Assembly (NCBI GenBank): GCA_016176845.1
Contig: JACOWJ010000033.1
Span: forward strand, 1 to 26,110
Length of the DNA stretch: 26,110 nucleotides
Origin: Nitrospinota bacterium
GTDB lineage: Bacteria; 2-12-FULL-45-22; JACOWJ01
Direction of reading: 5' to 3'
The notes below the pieces were generated by a model, which saw nothing but the letters and a program-made list of their open reading frames with translations, did no database searches and was not told the DNA's origin. Positions 15,026 to 22,876 of this stretch are shown here, one piece after another (within the stretch, counting starts at the first letter, position 1; every line of letters starts with the position of its first letter). The position numbers were made by a program, and so were the translations under genes.

Positions 15026-15307
15026 TTATGAGGTAACCTGGAAGTTATCGCGTTCGGATTCGGCGCTTAACTGGATCACCTTGGAATCTTTCGATCCCAA
15101 AGGTTGCTTGATGCTAATGCACTCGAAGTCCTCGATAAATTGCTGAACAACGGCGATGATGTTGTCTAACTCCTCCTTGGGCAGCTCTACCACCCCGCCC
15201 TTGCTGTGGTTAATTCGTGTGGTCAAAAGGCTGATCACCACCTTGACCGGCCTCATCTTCTTGTTGATGAATTCCATTAACTCCGGGATCGTCACCGTCT
15301 TGTTCAT
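15026..15307 (-). CDS. Small conserved-looking protein of unknown function after hemC
   Basis: A 93-residue, soluble, charged protein starting MNKTVTIPELMEFINKK. It has a basic turn, an amphipathic helix (ELPKEELDNIIAVVQQFIEDF) and a polar tail. I do not recognise the family. ATG 15307 is preferred because GAGG lies eight bases upstream. An alternative ATG at 15382 would give 118 residues and overlap the hemC stop as ATGA, with GGAAGG further upstream, so coupling to hemC is possible either way. Good codon structure, the ribosome-binding site and the operon position support a real gene. Confidence 0.7.
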   Translation of the reverse strand: MNKTVTIPELMEFINKKMRPVKVVISLLTTRINHSKGGVVELPKEELDNIIAVVQQFIEDFECISIKQPLGSKDSKVIQLSAESERDNFQVTS

Positions 15308-15378
15308 TCTTTCTTCCTCTCGCACGTCTATAACGCCTTTTAACTGCCAACCTGGAAACTCCTCTCCCCTCTTGCCCT

Positions 15379-16332
15379 TCATTCAGGGTGAGGCCTTCCT
15401 GGAGGTTGCCGGATTGGCTCTAAGATGGCCTCGGCTCCTTCAGCCAGCAACCTTTCGGCCAACTTCCACCCCAACTCTTGGGCCTCCTCGACCCTCCCTT
15501 GCGTGCTCCCGCTTACCCAGCGATCCCCTTGAGGGCTGCAGACCAATCCTTTCAGGGACAGCTGACCTTCCCCTACCTCTGCCAGGGCAGCGATGGGGAC
15601 CTGACAACCTCCTTCGAGACGCTGCAAGAAGGCCCTCTCCGAGGTAACCGCCTGATAACTCGGGAGATGGTTCAGGAGGCCTAAAAAGGGCATCCGTTCC
15701 CCTGCATCCTGACAGACTTCGATCCCCAGCGCCCCCTGACCGATGGCCGGCAGGCAGACCTCCGCGGAGAGGACCTCCGTAACCCGGTCTGTCCATCCCA
15801 TTCTTGACAGGCCCGCCAATGCGAGCACGATTCCATCCAGGCCTTCTGAAGAGAGCTTCCTCAGCCGGGTATCCAGGTTGCCCCTCAGGGAGACGATCTG
15901 GAGGTCAGGCCTGCGGCGCAGAAGTTGAGCCTGACGCCTCAGGCTGCTCGTCCCGATCCGAGCTCCCGCCCTCAAACGGTCAAAGGGCAATCCTTCCCGA
16001 GAGATCAGGGCATCCCAAGGGACCTCTCGAAGAGGGACGGCCCCCAAAATAAGCCCTTCCGGCAGCTCGGCCGGCAGGTCCTTCACGCTGTGGACCGCCA
16101 GGTCCACCTGGCCCGAAAGCAAGGCCTCCTCGATCTCTTTTACGAAAAGGCCCTTCCCCCCAATCTTGGCCAAGGGGACATCCAGGATCTTATCCCCCGT
16201 GGTCTGGATCACGCGGATCTCCACCTCGAGGTCCGAGTCCAATTCCTTCAGTCTGGCCTCTACCCACCGCGCCTGCCAGAGGGCCAGCAAGCTGCCCCGG
16301 GTTCCGATAGATACCGTTTTCTTGTTCCGCAT
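15379..16332 (-). CDS. hemC: Porphobilinogen deaminase (hydroxymethylbilane synthase)
   Basis: A 317-residue HemC, which polymerises four porphobilinogens to hydroxymethylbilane. IGTRGSLLALWQA, IQTTGDKILDVPLAKIGGKGLFVKEIE and DLAVHSVKDLP form domain 1. GTSSLRRQAQL and LRGNLDTRLRKL bind substrate phosphates and acids. Cys243 in LEGGCQVP carries the dipyrromethane cofactor (Cys242 in E. coli). The start is ATG at 16332; the only purine run upstream is GGAAATTCC, part of a dispersed repeat. It follows hemA after 122 bases of repeats, so it may have separate expression control despite the shared direction. Confidence 0.96.
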   Translation of the reverse strand: MRNKKTVSIGTRGSLLALWQARWVEARLKELDSDLEVEIRVIQTTGDKILDVPLAKIGGKGLFVKEIEEALLSGQVDLAVHSVKDLPAELPEGLILGAVPLREVPWDALISREGLPFDRLRAGARIGTSSLRRQAQLLRRRPDLQIVSLRGNLDTRLRKLSSEGLDGIVLALAGLSRMGWTDRVTEVLSAEVCLPAIGQGALGIEVCQDAGERMPFLGLLNHLPSYQAVTSERAFLQRLEGGCQVPIAALAEVGEGQLSLKGLVCSPQGDRWVSGSTQGRVEEAQELGWKLAERLLAEGAEAILEPIRQPPGRPHPE

Positions 16333-16340
16333 AATATAAC

Positions 16341-16362
16341 CGTATAGGAATTTCCTTTTTTA
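16341..16362. repeat. TATAGGAATTTCC core repeat (copy upstream of hemC)
   Basis: Copy of the core CGTATAGGAATTTCC followed by a T-run. It ends nine bases before the hemC ATG when read on the minus strand (GGAAATTCCTATACGG). It is related to the copies at 281, 17807, 20463 and 25987. Confidence 0.7.
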
Positions 16363-16379
16363 GACAGGATTTACGGGAA

Positions 16380-16449
16380 AGTTTTAAGTTTCAGGTTTTA
16401 AGTGTTAAGCAAGAAACCTAAAACTTAACACCTAAAACTTAACACTTAA
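16380..16449. repeat. Heptamer hairpin repeat R6 (GGTTTTA / AACCTAA type)
   Basis: Ten seven-base units: AGTTTTA, AGTTTCA, GGTTTTA and AGTGTTA, then AACCTAA, AACTTAA, CACCTAA and CACTTAA. They fold as an AT-rich inverted pair. Read on the minus strand the array begins five bases after the hemA stop. Confidence 0.8.
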
Positions 16450-16454
16450 CTTGA

Positions 16455-17717
16455 TTACGACCTATCCAAATCAAAAAGCCGGCGAATGGTCTCCATGTTG
16501 AAGCCGTTCCGGGCATGGGCTTGCTCCCTGATATAGGAGATCGGCCCATGCAGAAGCTTGTTCACTATGGCGGCCGTCATGGCATTGATCGCTTCTCTCT
16601 CCTTGTCCGAGACGGAAACCCGGGAGAGCGTCTTCTCCATCTCCTGCATCCGGATCCTCTCGGCTTTCTCCCGAAGGGATTTTATGGTAGGCACCGCGTT
16701 CTGAGCCTCCAGCCAGCCCAGGAAATGCCAGGACTCTCTCTGGATTAGATCCTCAGCCTTCTGGGCCTCCCGCTCTCTCTCTTGCAGGTTGTTCTGTACG
16801 ATGACATGGAGGTCATCGATGTTGTAAAGATAGATGTTCTCGATCTCGTTAATTTGGGGGTCGATATCCCGGGGAACCGCGATATCGATCAGAAATATGG
16901 GCCGGTTCTTTCGCGCTCGGATGACCCCTTCCGCCTTCTGCCGGGTGAGGATATAATGAGGGGCGCCCGTGGAGCTGATCACGATATCGGCATGGATCAA
17001 CTCCTCCTCCAGGCGGGAGAAGTCTGCGGCCTTTCCCCCCAGGCTTTCAGCCAGGGCCACAGCGCGCTCATAGGTTCGATTGGCCACCACCACTGCCTTC
17101 ACCCCTTGAGTGAGCAGGTGGCGGGCGGCCAACTCCGACATCTCTCCAGCCCCAATCAGGAGGACGGACTTCCCCTCCAGCTTGTGGAAGATCTTCTTGG
17201 CCAATTCGACGGCGGCAAAACTCACCGAGACGGCATGTTCCCCCAGCTGGGTCTCCGTCCGCACCCGCTTGGCCACCGAAAAGGCCTTCTCGAAGAGCTG
17301 GTTGAGGATGAGGCCCGTAACCCCGGCCTCTTTGGCCAAGAAATAGGCCCCCTTCACCTGCCCCAGGATTTGAGGTTCCCCGACCACCATGGAATCCAGG
17401 CTGGAAGAAACCCGGAAGAGATGCTTGATCGCCTCTCCGTGTTGATAAACATAGAGATATTTCTCAAAATATTCCAGTGGAAATTGATGGTAGGAGGAGA
17501 GAAACCCCTTAATCTCGGAGACCCCATCCTCCGCTTCCCGGCCCTGGGCGTAAACTTCCACACGGTTACAGGTCGATAGGATAACCTTCTCCTCTAAAAA
17601 GGGAGAATCTGTCGTCCGGTCCAAAAAAGCCGAGAGATGCTTCTCCGAAAAAGCCAGCCTTTCTCTGACCTCGATCGGCGCCGTCTTATAACTGATCCCG
17701 ACTACGAAGATGCCCAT
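16455..17717 (-). CDS. hemA: Glutamyl-tRNA reductase
   Basis: A 420-residue HemA that reduces glutamyl-tRNA(Glu) to glutamate semialdehyde, the first step of C5 tetrapyrrole synthesis. The N-terminus MGIFVVGISYKTAPIEVRERLAF is typical. Cys50 in STCNRVEVYA is the nucleophile, GEPQILGQVKGAY is in the catalytic domain, and VLLIGAGEMSELAARHL is the NADPH site. The C-terminal dimerisation helices end in HARNGFNMETIRRLFDL. ATG 17717 is chosen over a longer frame to 17759, whose extra residues come from a dispersed repeat. GAGG is four bases upstream. It follows the ccsA/hemX gene, a common arrangement. Confidence 0.96.
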   Translation of the reverse strand: MGIFVVGISYKTAPIEVRERLAFSEKHLSAFLDRTTDSPFLEEKVILSTCNRVEVYAQGREAEDGVSEIKGFLSSYHQFPLEYFEKYLYVYQHGEAIKHLFRVSSSLDSMVVGEPQILGQVKGAYFLAKEAGVTGLILNQLFEKAFSVAKRVRTETQLGEHAVSVSFAAVELAKKIFHKLEGKSVLLIGAGEMSELAARHLLTQGVKAVVVANRTYERAVALAESLGGKAADFSRLEEELIHADIVISSTGAPHYILTRQKAEGVIRARKNRPIFLIDIAVPRDIDPQINEIENIYLYNIDDLHVIVQNNLQEREREAQKAEDLIQRESWHFLGWLEAQNAVPTIKSLREKAERIRMQEMEKTLSRVSVSDKEREAINAMTAAIVNKLLHGPISYIREQAHARNGFNMETIRRLFDLDRS

Positions 17718-17738
17718 AAAACCTCGGGGTGAACTTAG

Positions 17739-17804
17739 ATTGCTTCGCTTCGCTCGCAATGACTTTATCGTGTCATTGCGAGGAGCGCCAGCGACGAAGC
17801 AATC
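17739..17804. repeat. GATTGCTTCG palindromic repeat, copy 1
   Basis: A 66-bp imperfect palindrome begins GATTGCTTCG and ends CGAAGCAATC, with inner GCAATGA/TCATTGC arms around a ten-base loop. The right arm is about ten bases longer than the left. A second copy in the opposite orientation starts at 26047. It lies just upstream of hemA and would form part of its leader. There is no coding capacity, so this looks like a non-autonomous (REP/MITE-like) element. Confidence 0.85.
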
Positions 17805-17806
17805 CC

Positions 17807-17827
17807 AAAATGGAAATTCCTATACGG
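17807..17827. repeat. TATAGGAATTTCC core repeat (minus orientation, next to ccsA end)
   Basis: The reverse complement reads ACCGTATAGGAATTTCC followed by a T-run, closely matching the copy before hemC. It ends immediately next to the ccsA/hemX stop codon and abuts the GATTGCTTCG palindrome. Confidence 0.7.
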
Positions 17828-18622
17828 TCAAGAATAGGTATGAAGCCAATAAGATAGAGAGACCAGCACGAATCCGAAGACCGCCCCGCGGGCTGCCTTT
17901 CTCCCGCGCCACCATCCGTTCAGCCGACCCAGCAAAAGGATTCCGTAAATAGCCCAAGCGATCAGCAAAGGCCAGGTCTTGTGGGGATCCCAATCCCAGA
18001 AGGAGCCCTTGGCCGAGCGGATCCAAATGAAGCCGGCGACGAGACCCAGGGTAAGGAAGGGGAAACCCCAGGACAGGGCCTTATGGCTCAAATCATCCAA
18101 CATCTCCAAGGAAGGCAGGCGGTGATAAAAGACCCCTGGCCGCCTGGATTTCAGTTGCCCCTCTTGAAGGATATACATGACCCCTACTCCGAAGGTCAGC
18201 GTGAAAGCTGCCGTGCCCAAGAAGGCGAAGACCAGATGGATCAGGAACCAAAAATTCGCCATGACCGGGATGAGCGGGGTCCCCTCTCCCGGCAAAATAA
18301 GAGCAAGAAATATGCCAAAAAAGGCCACGGGCATCACAAAAGAACCCAGTGCAGAGATCCGGTATCTCCACTCGGCCAGGAGGTAAGCGAGGACCACCAC
18401 CCAGGAGGAGAAGGCCAAAGACTCGGAAAAATTGGCAAAGGGCAAACGGTGAGCCTGAACCGTCATGAGAATCAAGGTCACCGTATGGGAGAGGAAACCC
18501 AAGGCAACCGCCCCCATCGCGATCTTGAAGAGCAAAGGCCGCCGATGGATCAGGAAAAGGATATGTTTCAGCGTGGCAATAAAATAAATAAAGAGGGTCA
18601 GGTTAGAGAAAATGACGTTCAT
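17828..18622 (-). CDS. CcsA/HemX-like cytochrome c assembly membrane protein
   Basis: A 264-residue membrane protein with about eight hydrophobic segments. It has the family's tryptophan-rich loop KGSFWDWDPHKTWPLLIAWAIYG (near 206-228), and conserved histidines in LSHTV, FLIHLVF and the C-terminal WLHTYS. CcsA/CcmC relatives handle heme for c-type cytochrome maturation. The shorter homologue encoded before hemA is often called HemX and may influence glutamyl-tRNA reductase levels. Position directly upstream of hemA favours the HemX type, and the WDWDP motif shows a heme-handling relative. The start is ATG at 18622 with GTAAGGGA close upstream. The gene also fits the presence of a CxxCH lipoprotein in the window. 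Confidence 0.9.
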   Translation of the reverse strand: MNVIFSNLTLFIYFIATLKHILFLIHRRPLLFKIAMGAVALGFLSHTVTLILMTVQAHRLPFANFSESLAFSSWVVVLAYLLAEWRYRISALGSFVMPVAFFGIFLALILPGEGTPLIPVMANFWFLIHLVFAFLGTAAFTLTFGVGVMYILQEGQLKSRRPGVFYHRLPSLEMLDDLSHKALSWGFPFLTLGLVAGFIWIRSAKGSFWDWDPHKTWPLLIAWAIYGILLLGRLNGWWRGRKAARGAVFGFVLVSLSYWLHTYS

Positions 18623-18641
18623 TCCCTTACTCGCTTCGCTC

Positions 18642-18732
18642 GAATTGCAAAATGAAAATTGTACCTATCAAATTGCAAATCGATCTTCTTCCGTTTTTCA
18701 ATTTAAAATTTTCAATTTTCAATTTTCAATTC
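18642..18732. repeat. Heptamer hairpin repeat R7 (AAATTGC / TCAATTT type)
   Basis: Thirteen seven-base units, AT-rich: GAATTGC, AAAATGA and AAATTGC on the left and TCAATTT and TCAATTC on the right, folding as an inverted pair. The right end includes the last codons and TGA stop of the siroheme synthase gene at 18719-18732. Confidence 0.75.
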
Positions 18733-19360
18733 GCTCTTCAATAATGGCCCTCATCTTCTCCCGGGCCGGCTCTTTCTCTCCTTGTCGGAGAAGTTGGAGG
18801 ATATCTGAGGCCACCACAGCGCGAAAAGCGGCCTCCCTGGCCCGGGAATCTGGGATCCGGGCGATGACCTCTCCCCGAACCTCTCCTAGCAACTCCAACA
18901 ACTCCGCATATTCCTGACCGAACTGGATCTCCAGCTCTTCCCGGATCTTTCTGGCCAGGGCCGGACTCTTTCCGGCAGTGGAGATGGCGATGGTGAGATC
19001 TCCCCGGGAGATCCACGAAGGGACAATGAAGTCACTGCCCGCGGCATCGTCCACCAGGTTCACCAAGGCCTTTTGGCGGCGGGCCCAGGTGGATACGCGG
19101 AGGTTGAGCCGGGGATCATCGGTAGCCCCAATGACCAAGAAGAGCTCGGAGATATCCCGCTCCACGAACTCCTCCGCCCGGCACTCGATGACTCCTTTCT
19201 CCCATAAATCCCTCAAGGCAGGGGTAATCCGCGGGCTGATCACCAAGACGCGGGCCTGGGCCTCCAATAGGGAGCCGACCTTCCTCTCGGCCACCTCTCC
19301 CCCCCCCACCACCGCGCAAAGCTTTTCCTTCAAATCCAGGTAGAGAGGATAGTAGCGCAT
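18719..19360 (-). CDS. Precorrin-2 dehydrogenase / sirohydrochlorin ferrochelatase (CysG N-terminal/Met8p type)
   Basis: A 213-residue NAD-dependent enzyme that oxidises precorrin-2 and inserts iron to make siroheme. The Rossmann site is CAVVGGGEVAERKV (15-28). The signature NLVDDAAGSDFIVPSWISRGDLTIAISTAGKSPALARKIRE follows, and a helical dimerisation tail ends the protein. No uroporphyrinogen methyltransferase domain is fused. The start is ATG at 19360 in a TAATG overlap with the dehydrogenase upstream. Its last codons and stop lie inside heptamer repeat R7, so the native C-terminus may have been replaced by repeat sequence. Confidence 0.94.
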   Translation of the reverse strand: MRYYPLYLDLKEKLCAVVGGGEVAERKVGSLLEAQARVLVISPRITPALRDLWEKGVIECRAEEFVERDISELFLVIGATDDPRLNLRVSTWARRQKALVNLVDDAAGSDFIVPSWISRGDLTIAISTAGKSPALARKIREELEIQFGQEYAELLELLGEVRGEVIARIPDSRAREAAFRAVVASDILQLLRQGEKEPAREKMRAIIEERIEN

Positions 19361-20442
19361 TAGGGATGGCCCGGGTGGCTATGATAAATCTTTTTGATCT
19401 CTTTGATCATACGAATCCGCTCTTCCGCCATGCGATCGGCCGCCACATGAGTGGGGATTCGGTCCCGCTTGGAGATGGCGATCACTCGGGCCACGCTGTC
19501 GTGAATCTTGGAGGCGGTCTTCAATGCGCGGGACCGATTATATCCTTCCAACTCGTCGGCCACATTGATCAACCCTCCCGAGTTGATGACGTAGTCGGGG
19601 ATATAAAGGACCCCTCTCTTGTGAAGGACGATCCCATGCCGCTCCTCCAACAGTTGATTGTTGGCAGAGCCGGCCACGATTTTGCAACGCAGGCTTGGAA
19701 TGGTATCCTCGTTCAGGATCCCTCCCAGGGCACAGGGAGAGAAGATGTCGCAGGGGACCTCGTAGATCTCATCGGGGTTCACCGGGATCGCCCCAAACTG
19801 GTTCACCACCTTGCCCACCTTCTTATCGTCGATATCGGAGACGAAGATCTTGCCCTTTTCCTTAAAGATGAACTCGGCCAGATGATAGCCCACGTGGCCC
19901 GCCCCCTGGATAGACACCGTGTGGCCCTCGATGGAGCCATCGCCGAAGACCTCCTCCAGACAAGCCTTCATCCCCCGATAGACCCCATAGGCCGTTACCA
20001 AGGACGGATCGCCGCTGCCCCCCCGGGTGGTGGAGATCCCCGTCACGTAGCGGGTTTCCAGCCGAATGACCTCCATGTCCTCCACCGTCGTGCCCACGTC
20101 TTCGGCCGTAATGTAACGGCCGTTGAGGGCCTCAATATAGATGCCCAGGGTGCGGAAGAGGGCCTCGCTCTTGTCTTTCTTGGGGTCGCCGATAATGACC
20201 GTTTTGCCCCCGCCCAGGTTCAAGCCGGCCGCCGCAGCCTTATAGGTCATTCCCCTGGCCAATCTCAAGGCATCCTCGATCGCCTCCTCATCGGACTCGT
20301 AAGTCCACATCCGGCACCCACCCAACGCGGGTCCCAGGGTGGTATCGTGGATCGCGATGACTGCCCGCAAGCCCGCTTGTCTATTGCTGCAAAGGATCAA
20401 CTGTTCATGGTCATAGGCCTCTAGGCGCTCGAAAATGCCCAA
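19360..20442 (-). CDS. Leucine dehydrogenase-type Glu/Leu/Phe/Val dehydrogenase
   Basis: A 360-residue NAD-dependent amino-acid dehydrogenase that interconverts a branched-chain amino acid and its 2-oxo acid plus ammonia. From TTG 20442 it starts [14 protein letters not shown] and puts the catalytic lysines at K68 and K80 (GLNLGGGK), the same numbers as in Bacillus-type leucine dehydrogenase. That agreement, with AGGGG eight bases upstream, decides the start. Other marks are [23 protein letters not shown] and the NAD site GAGHVGYH. A longer in-frame reading to 20538 is repeat-derived. It heads the siroheme-heme gene run and is translationally coupled to the siroheme gene. Why an amino-acid dehydrogenase leads this run is unclear; ammonia or glutamate balance is a guess. 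Confidence 0.93.
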   Translation of the reverse strand: MGIFERLEAYDHEQLILCSNRQAGLRAVIAIHDTTLGPALGGCRMWTYESDEEAIEDALRLARGMTYKAAAAGLNLGGGKTVIIGDPKKDKSEALFRTLGIYIEALNGRYITAEDVGTTVEDMEVIRLETRYVTGISTTRGGSGDPSLVTAYGVYRGMKACLEEVFGDGSIEGHTVSIQGAGHVGYHLAEFIFKEKGKIFVSDIDDKKVGKVVNQFGAIPVNPDEIYEVPCDIFSPCALGGILNEDTIPSLRCKIVAGSANNQLLEERHGIVLHKRGVLYIPDYVINSGGLINVADELEGYNRSRALKTASKIHDSVARVIAISKRDRIPTHVAADRMAEERIRMIKEIKKIYHSHPGHP

Positions 20443-20462
20443 CTTCTTCACCCCTATTTCAA

Positions 20463-20538
20463 TCGCATAGGAATTTCCATTTTTAAGGTACAGATTATTG
20501 GGACCCTCTTCCCTGTCCCCTGTCCCCTGTCCCCTCAT
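20463..20538. repeat. Composite repeat: CATAGGAATTTCC core plus CCCTGTC heptamers (copy 2)
   Basis: Positions 20463-20507 match 281-325 with one difference, followed by CCCTGTC-type heptamers at about 20504-20538. It occupies most of the spacer between EF-G and the leucine dehydrogenase. On the minus strand it lies in the dehydrogenase leader, with four or more G-runs. Confidence 0.85.
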
Positions 20539-20569
20539 TTAAATGATTCGTTGAAACCATTTTAAATGG
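20536..20569. repeat. Pair of small perfect palindromes after the EF-G gene
   Basis: CATTTAAATG at 20536-20545 and CCATTTTAAATGG at 20557-20569 are each self-complementary and also pair with each other. They lie a few bases downstream of the EF-G stop on the minus strand. They may mark the transcript end, but no U-run follows. Confidence 0.4.
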
Positions 20570-20573
20570 GCCC

Positions 20574-22661
20574 TCATCTTTTTTCAACTCCTTTGTGAAG
20601 GGCCTCATCATAACGGAAGAAACGCATGGTAAAGGTCCCCCGACCCTGCGTGATGGAACGCAGATCCGTGGAGTAGCCGAACATGGCCGATAGGGGGACA
20701 AAGGCCTTCACCAAACGAACCGGCGGCCGCGAGGAGATCTCTTCGATCCTGCCCTTGCGGCTACCCAGGTCTTCGATAGCCGGCCCCAGGTACTCTTCCG
20801 GCACCACCACCTCCACCTCCATGATCGGCTCCAACAGGAGGGGATCGGCCTGGGCAAAGCCCTCTCGAAAGGACTGGCCGGCAGCGATCCTGTAGGCCTG
20901 CTCGGTGGATTCTCCCTCCCGAAAAACCGCTGAAACCAGGGCGACGCGGACGTCCGTGACGGGATAGCCGCTGATGACCCCGCCCTCCGCCGCATCTTTC
21001 AGGCCCTCTTCGATCGTCCCCACGAGCTCCGGGGAGAGAATGCCCGGGGCCAGCTCGGAAACGAGCTCGAACCCTGTTCCCCTTTCCTTGGGGGAGAGGG
21101 AGAGAGTCACCTGGGCAAAATGCTTCACTCCGCCGATCTCCCGGTCAAACCGGCCTTCGCGGAGGACAGGCCGGGAGATCGTCTCGCGGTAAACCACCTG
21201 GGGTTTGCCCACCCGAGCGTTCACCCCGAACTCCTCCGCCAGCCTCCGGGTCAGCACATCCAGATGGAGCTCGCCCATCCCCGAGATCAGGGTCTGCCCG
21301 GTTTCCTCGTTGAACCTCACCCGGAAGGTGGGATCCTCCGCCTGGAGCTTCTCCAGGGCCTCTTCCAATTTGCCTTGCTCCCCGATGCTCCTGGGCTCAA
21401 TGGCCACGGAGATGACCGGCTCGGGGAACTCCATCGGCTCGAAAGAGAGCGGGTGCTCGGGATCGCAGAGGGTATCTCCGGTAAACGTATCGGCCATCCC
21501 GGCGGCCGCCACGATCTCGCCGGCCGTCGCCTCCTCCAATCTCTCCTTCTTGTTGGCAACCATCCGGAAGAGGCGGGCCATGCGCTCCCTCTTCTTGCGT
21601 GTGGCGTTGTAAACCTGCGAGCCCACGGCCACCCGGCCGGAATAGATCCGGAAGTATGTGAGCTTGCGGCCCTGGTCGAGGGCGATCTTGAAGGCCAGCG
21701 CCGAGAAGGGGGCCTCCCGGCTGTGAGGCCTCTCCTCCGGTTGCCCGGTCAGGGGATGGATCCCCACCGCCGGCGGCAGGTCGCGGGGGGCCGGCAGGTA
21801 GTCCACGATACCATCCAGGAGCGGTTGGATGCCCTTGTTTTTCAGCCCCGAGCCGCACAGCACCGGCACCGCCTGGTAGTTCAGCGTGGCCTGGCGCAGG
21901 GCGGCCTTCAGCAACTCCTCCGAGATGGGCTCGTTCTCCAGGTAGGCCTTCAGCAAAGTCCCGAGCGCCCCCTCCGAGACATCCGCCTTCTCGGCCAGGG
22001 CCTCGATGAGGGCATCGCGATAAAGCAAGGCCTCCGCCTCCAATTCCTGCGGGACCTCTCCCTCTTCAAAGGTGACCCCCCAATCGTCGGTGTGCCAGGT
22101 GATCCCCTTCCCCCGGATCAGATCAACCACCCCCGCGAAGGTCTCTTCGCTGCCGATCGGGAGCTGGATGGGAAGCGGCTGACCGCTTAGCTTCGCCTTC
22201 ATATCCTCCAGGACGGCATAAAAGTCGGCTCCCACCCGGTCCATCTTGTTGACAAAGGCCAACCTCGGTACCCGGTACTTATCCGCCTGATGCCAAACGG
22301 CCTCCGATTGGGGCTCCACCCCCTCCACGGCGGAGAAGATGGCCACCGCTCCATCCAAGACCCTCAGGGACCTCTCCACCTCGATGGTAAAATCCACGTG
22401 GCCCGGGGTATCGATGAGGTTGATGGCATGGTTGCGCCACTTGCACATGATCGCCGCCGCAGTGATCGAGATGCCCCGCTCCTGCTCTTGGGGCATCCAG
22501 TCCGTGGTGGCCTCGCCCTCATGGACCTCCCCAATCTTATGGATCGTCCCCGTGTAATAAAGCATCCGCTCCGTCACGGTGGTCTTCCCCGCGTCGATGT
22601 GCGAGATGATGCCGATATTGCGGATCCGGTTAAGTGGGAAACCCTTGAACTCCTGCGACAT
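20574..22661 (-). CDS. Translation elongation factor G (probable second paralogue)
   Basis: A 695-residue EF-G with all five domains. The GTPase motifs are HIDAGKTT (21-28), the switch-[16 protein letters not shown] and NKMD. Domain II follows, and [11 protein letters not shown] and [10 protein letters not shown] begin the tail domains. The C-terminal fold has [26 protein letters not shown] drives ribosome translocation and, with ribosome-recycling factor, subunit splitting. The neighbours are a dehydrogenase and a SAM hydrolase, not rpsL, rpsG and tuf. The switch-I region reads ISIT where ITIT is usual, which suggests a second copy rather than the str-operon fusA. The start is ATG at 22661 with GGGAG six bases upstream. 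Confidence 0.93.
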   Translation of the reverse strand: MSQEFKGFPLNRIRNIGIISHIDAGKTTVTERMLYYTGTIHKIGEVHEGEATTDWMPQEQERGISITAAAIMCKWRNHAINLIDTPGHVDFTIEVERSLRVLDGAVAIFSAVEGVEPQSEAVWHQADKYRVPRLAFVNKMDRVGADFYAVLEDMKAKLSGQPLPIQLPIGSEETFAGVVDLIRGKGITWHTDDWGVTFEEGEVPQELEAEALLYRDALIEALAEKADVSEGALGTLLKAYLENEPISEELLKAALRQATLNYQAVPVLCGSGLKNKGIQPLLDGIVDYLPAPRDLPPAVGIHPLTGQPEERPHSREAPFSALAFKIALDQGRKLTYFRIYSGRVAVGSQVYNATRKKRERMARLFRMVANKKERLEEATAGEIVAAAGMADTFTGDTLCDPEHPLSFEPMEFPEPVISVAIEPRSIGEQGKLEEALEKLQAEDPTFRVRFNEETGQTLISGMGELHLDVLTRRLAEEFGVNARVGKPQVVYRETISRPVLREGRFDREIGGVKHFAQVTLSLSPKERGTGFELVSELAPGILSPELVGTIEEGLKDAAEGGVISGYPVTDVRVALVSAVFREGESTEQAYRIAAGQSFREGFAQADPLLLEPIMEVEVVVPEEYLGPAIEDLGSRKGRIEEISSRPPVRLVKAFVPLSAMFGYSTDLRSITQGRGTFTMRFFRYDEALHKGVEKR

Positions 22662-22674
22662 TGTCGCTCCCTAA

Positions 22675-22723
22675 TTCAATGAAAAATGCAAAATGAAAAG
22701 TGCAAAATGAAAAATGAAATATT
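22675..22723. repeat. Heptamer repeat R8, left arm (CAAAATG type)
   Basis: Seven units of the type CAAAATG/AAAAATG beginning with TTCAATG, 14 bases upstream of the EF-G start. The matching arm is 22877-22911. The roughly 150 bases between the arms hold two further inverted pairs. Confidence 0.75.
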
Positions 22724-22740
22724 TAGAGCTCATAGACTGT

Positions 22741-22867
22741 ATTATTCATACGTGCTTTTTTGATTGTCATTCCGGGCTTGACCCGGAATCCAGTCTTTTA
22801 AACCTGGATTCCCGCTTTCGCGGGAATGACATTATCAAAGGTCAAAACAATCCAGGTTATGAATAAT
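22741..22867. repeat. Nested palindromic elements inside repeat R8
   Basis: ATTATTCATA (22741-22750) pairs perfectly with TATGAATAAT (22858-22867). Inside, TGATTGTCATTCC at 22761 faces GGAATGACATTATCA ending at 22837. Within that, GGAATCCAG pairs with CTGGATTCC, and two small hairpins form, CCGGG/CCCGG and CCCGC/GCGGG. The innermost CATTCC...GGAATGAC unit resembles a repeat I know to be widespread in bacterial genomes. The whole can form a branched cruciform. Confidence 0.75.
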
Positions 22868-22876
22868 TCAGGTTTA

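Noticed and set aside
15960-15999. FDRLRAG segment in hemC as another in-frame repeat insertion
   Set aside because: The DNA is only loosely similar to a common CCCTTCGAC...AGGGCGAG type repeat, and the protein length here matches ordinary HemC, so chance is more likely than insertion.
19366-20424. Long open frame on the plus strand opposite the leucine dehydrogenase gene (352 codons)
   Set aside because: It mirrors the dehydrogenase, has no ribosome-binding site or domain, and its composition is that of an antisense frame.
20443-20538. N-terminal extension of the leucine dehydrogenase frame
   Set aside because: The extra residues come from the composite repeat, and the TTG start at 20442 gives the family start and the expected K68/K80 numbering.
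21120-22190. Long plus-strand frame opposite the EF-G gene (356 codons)
   Set aside because: Antisense to well-conserved EF-G domains. It is rich in His, Arg and Gly and has no family match.
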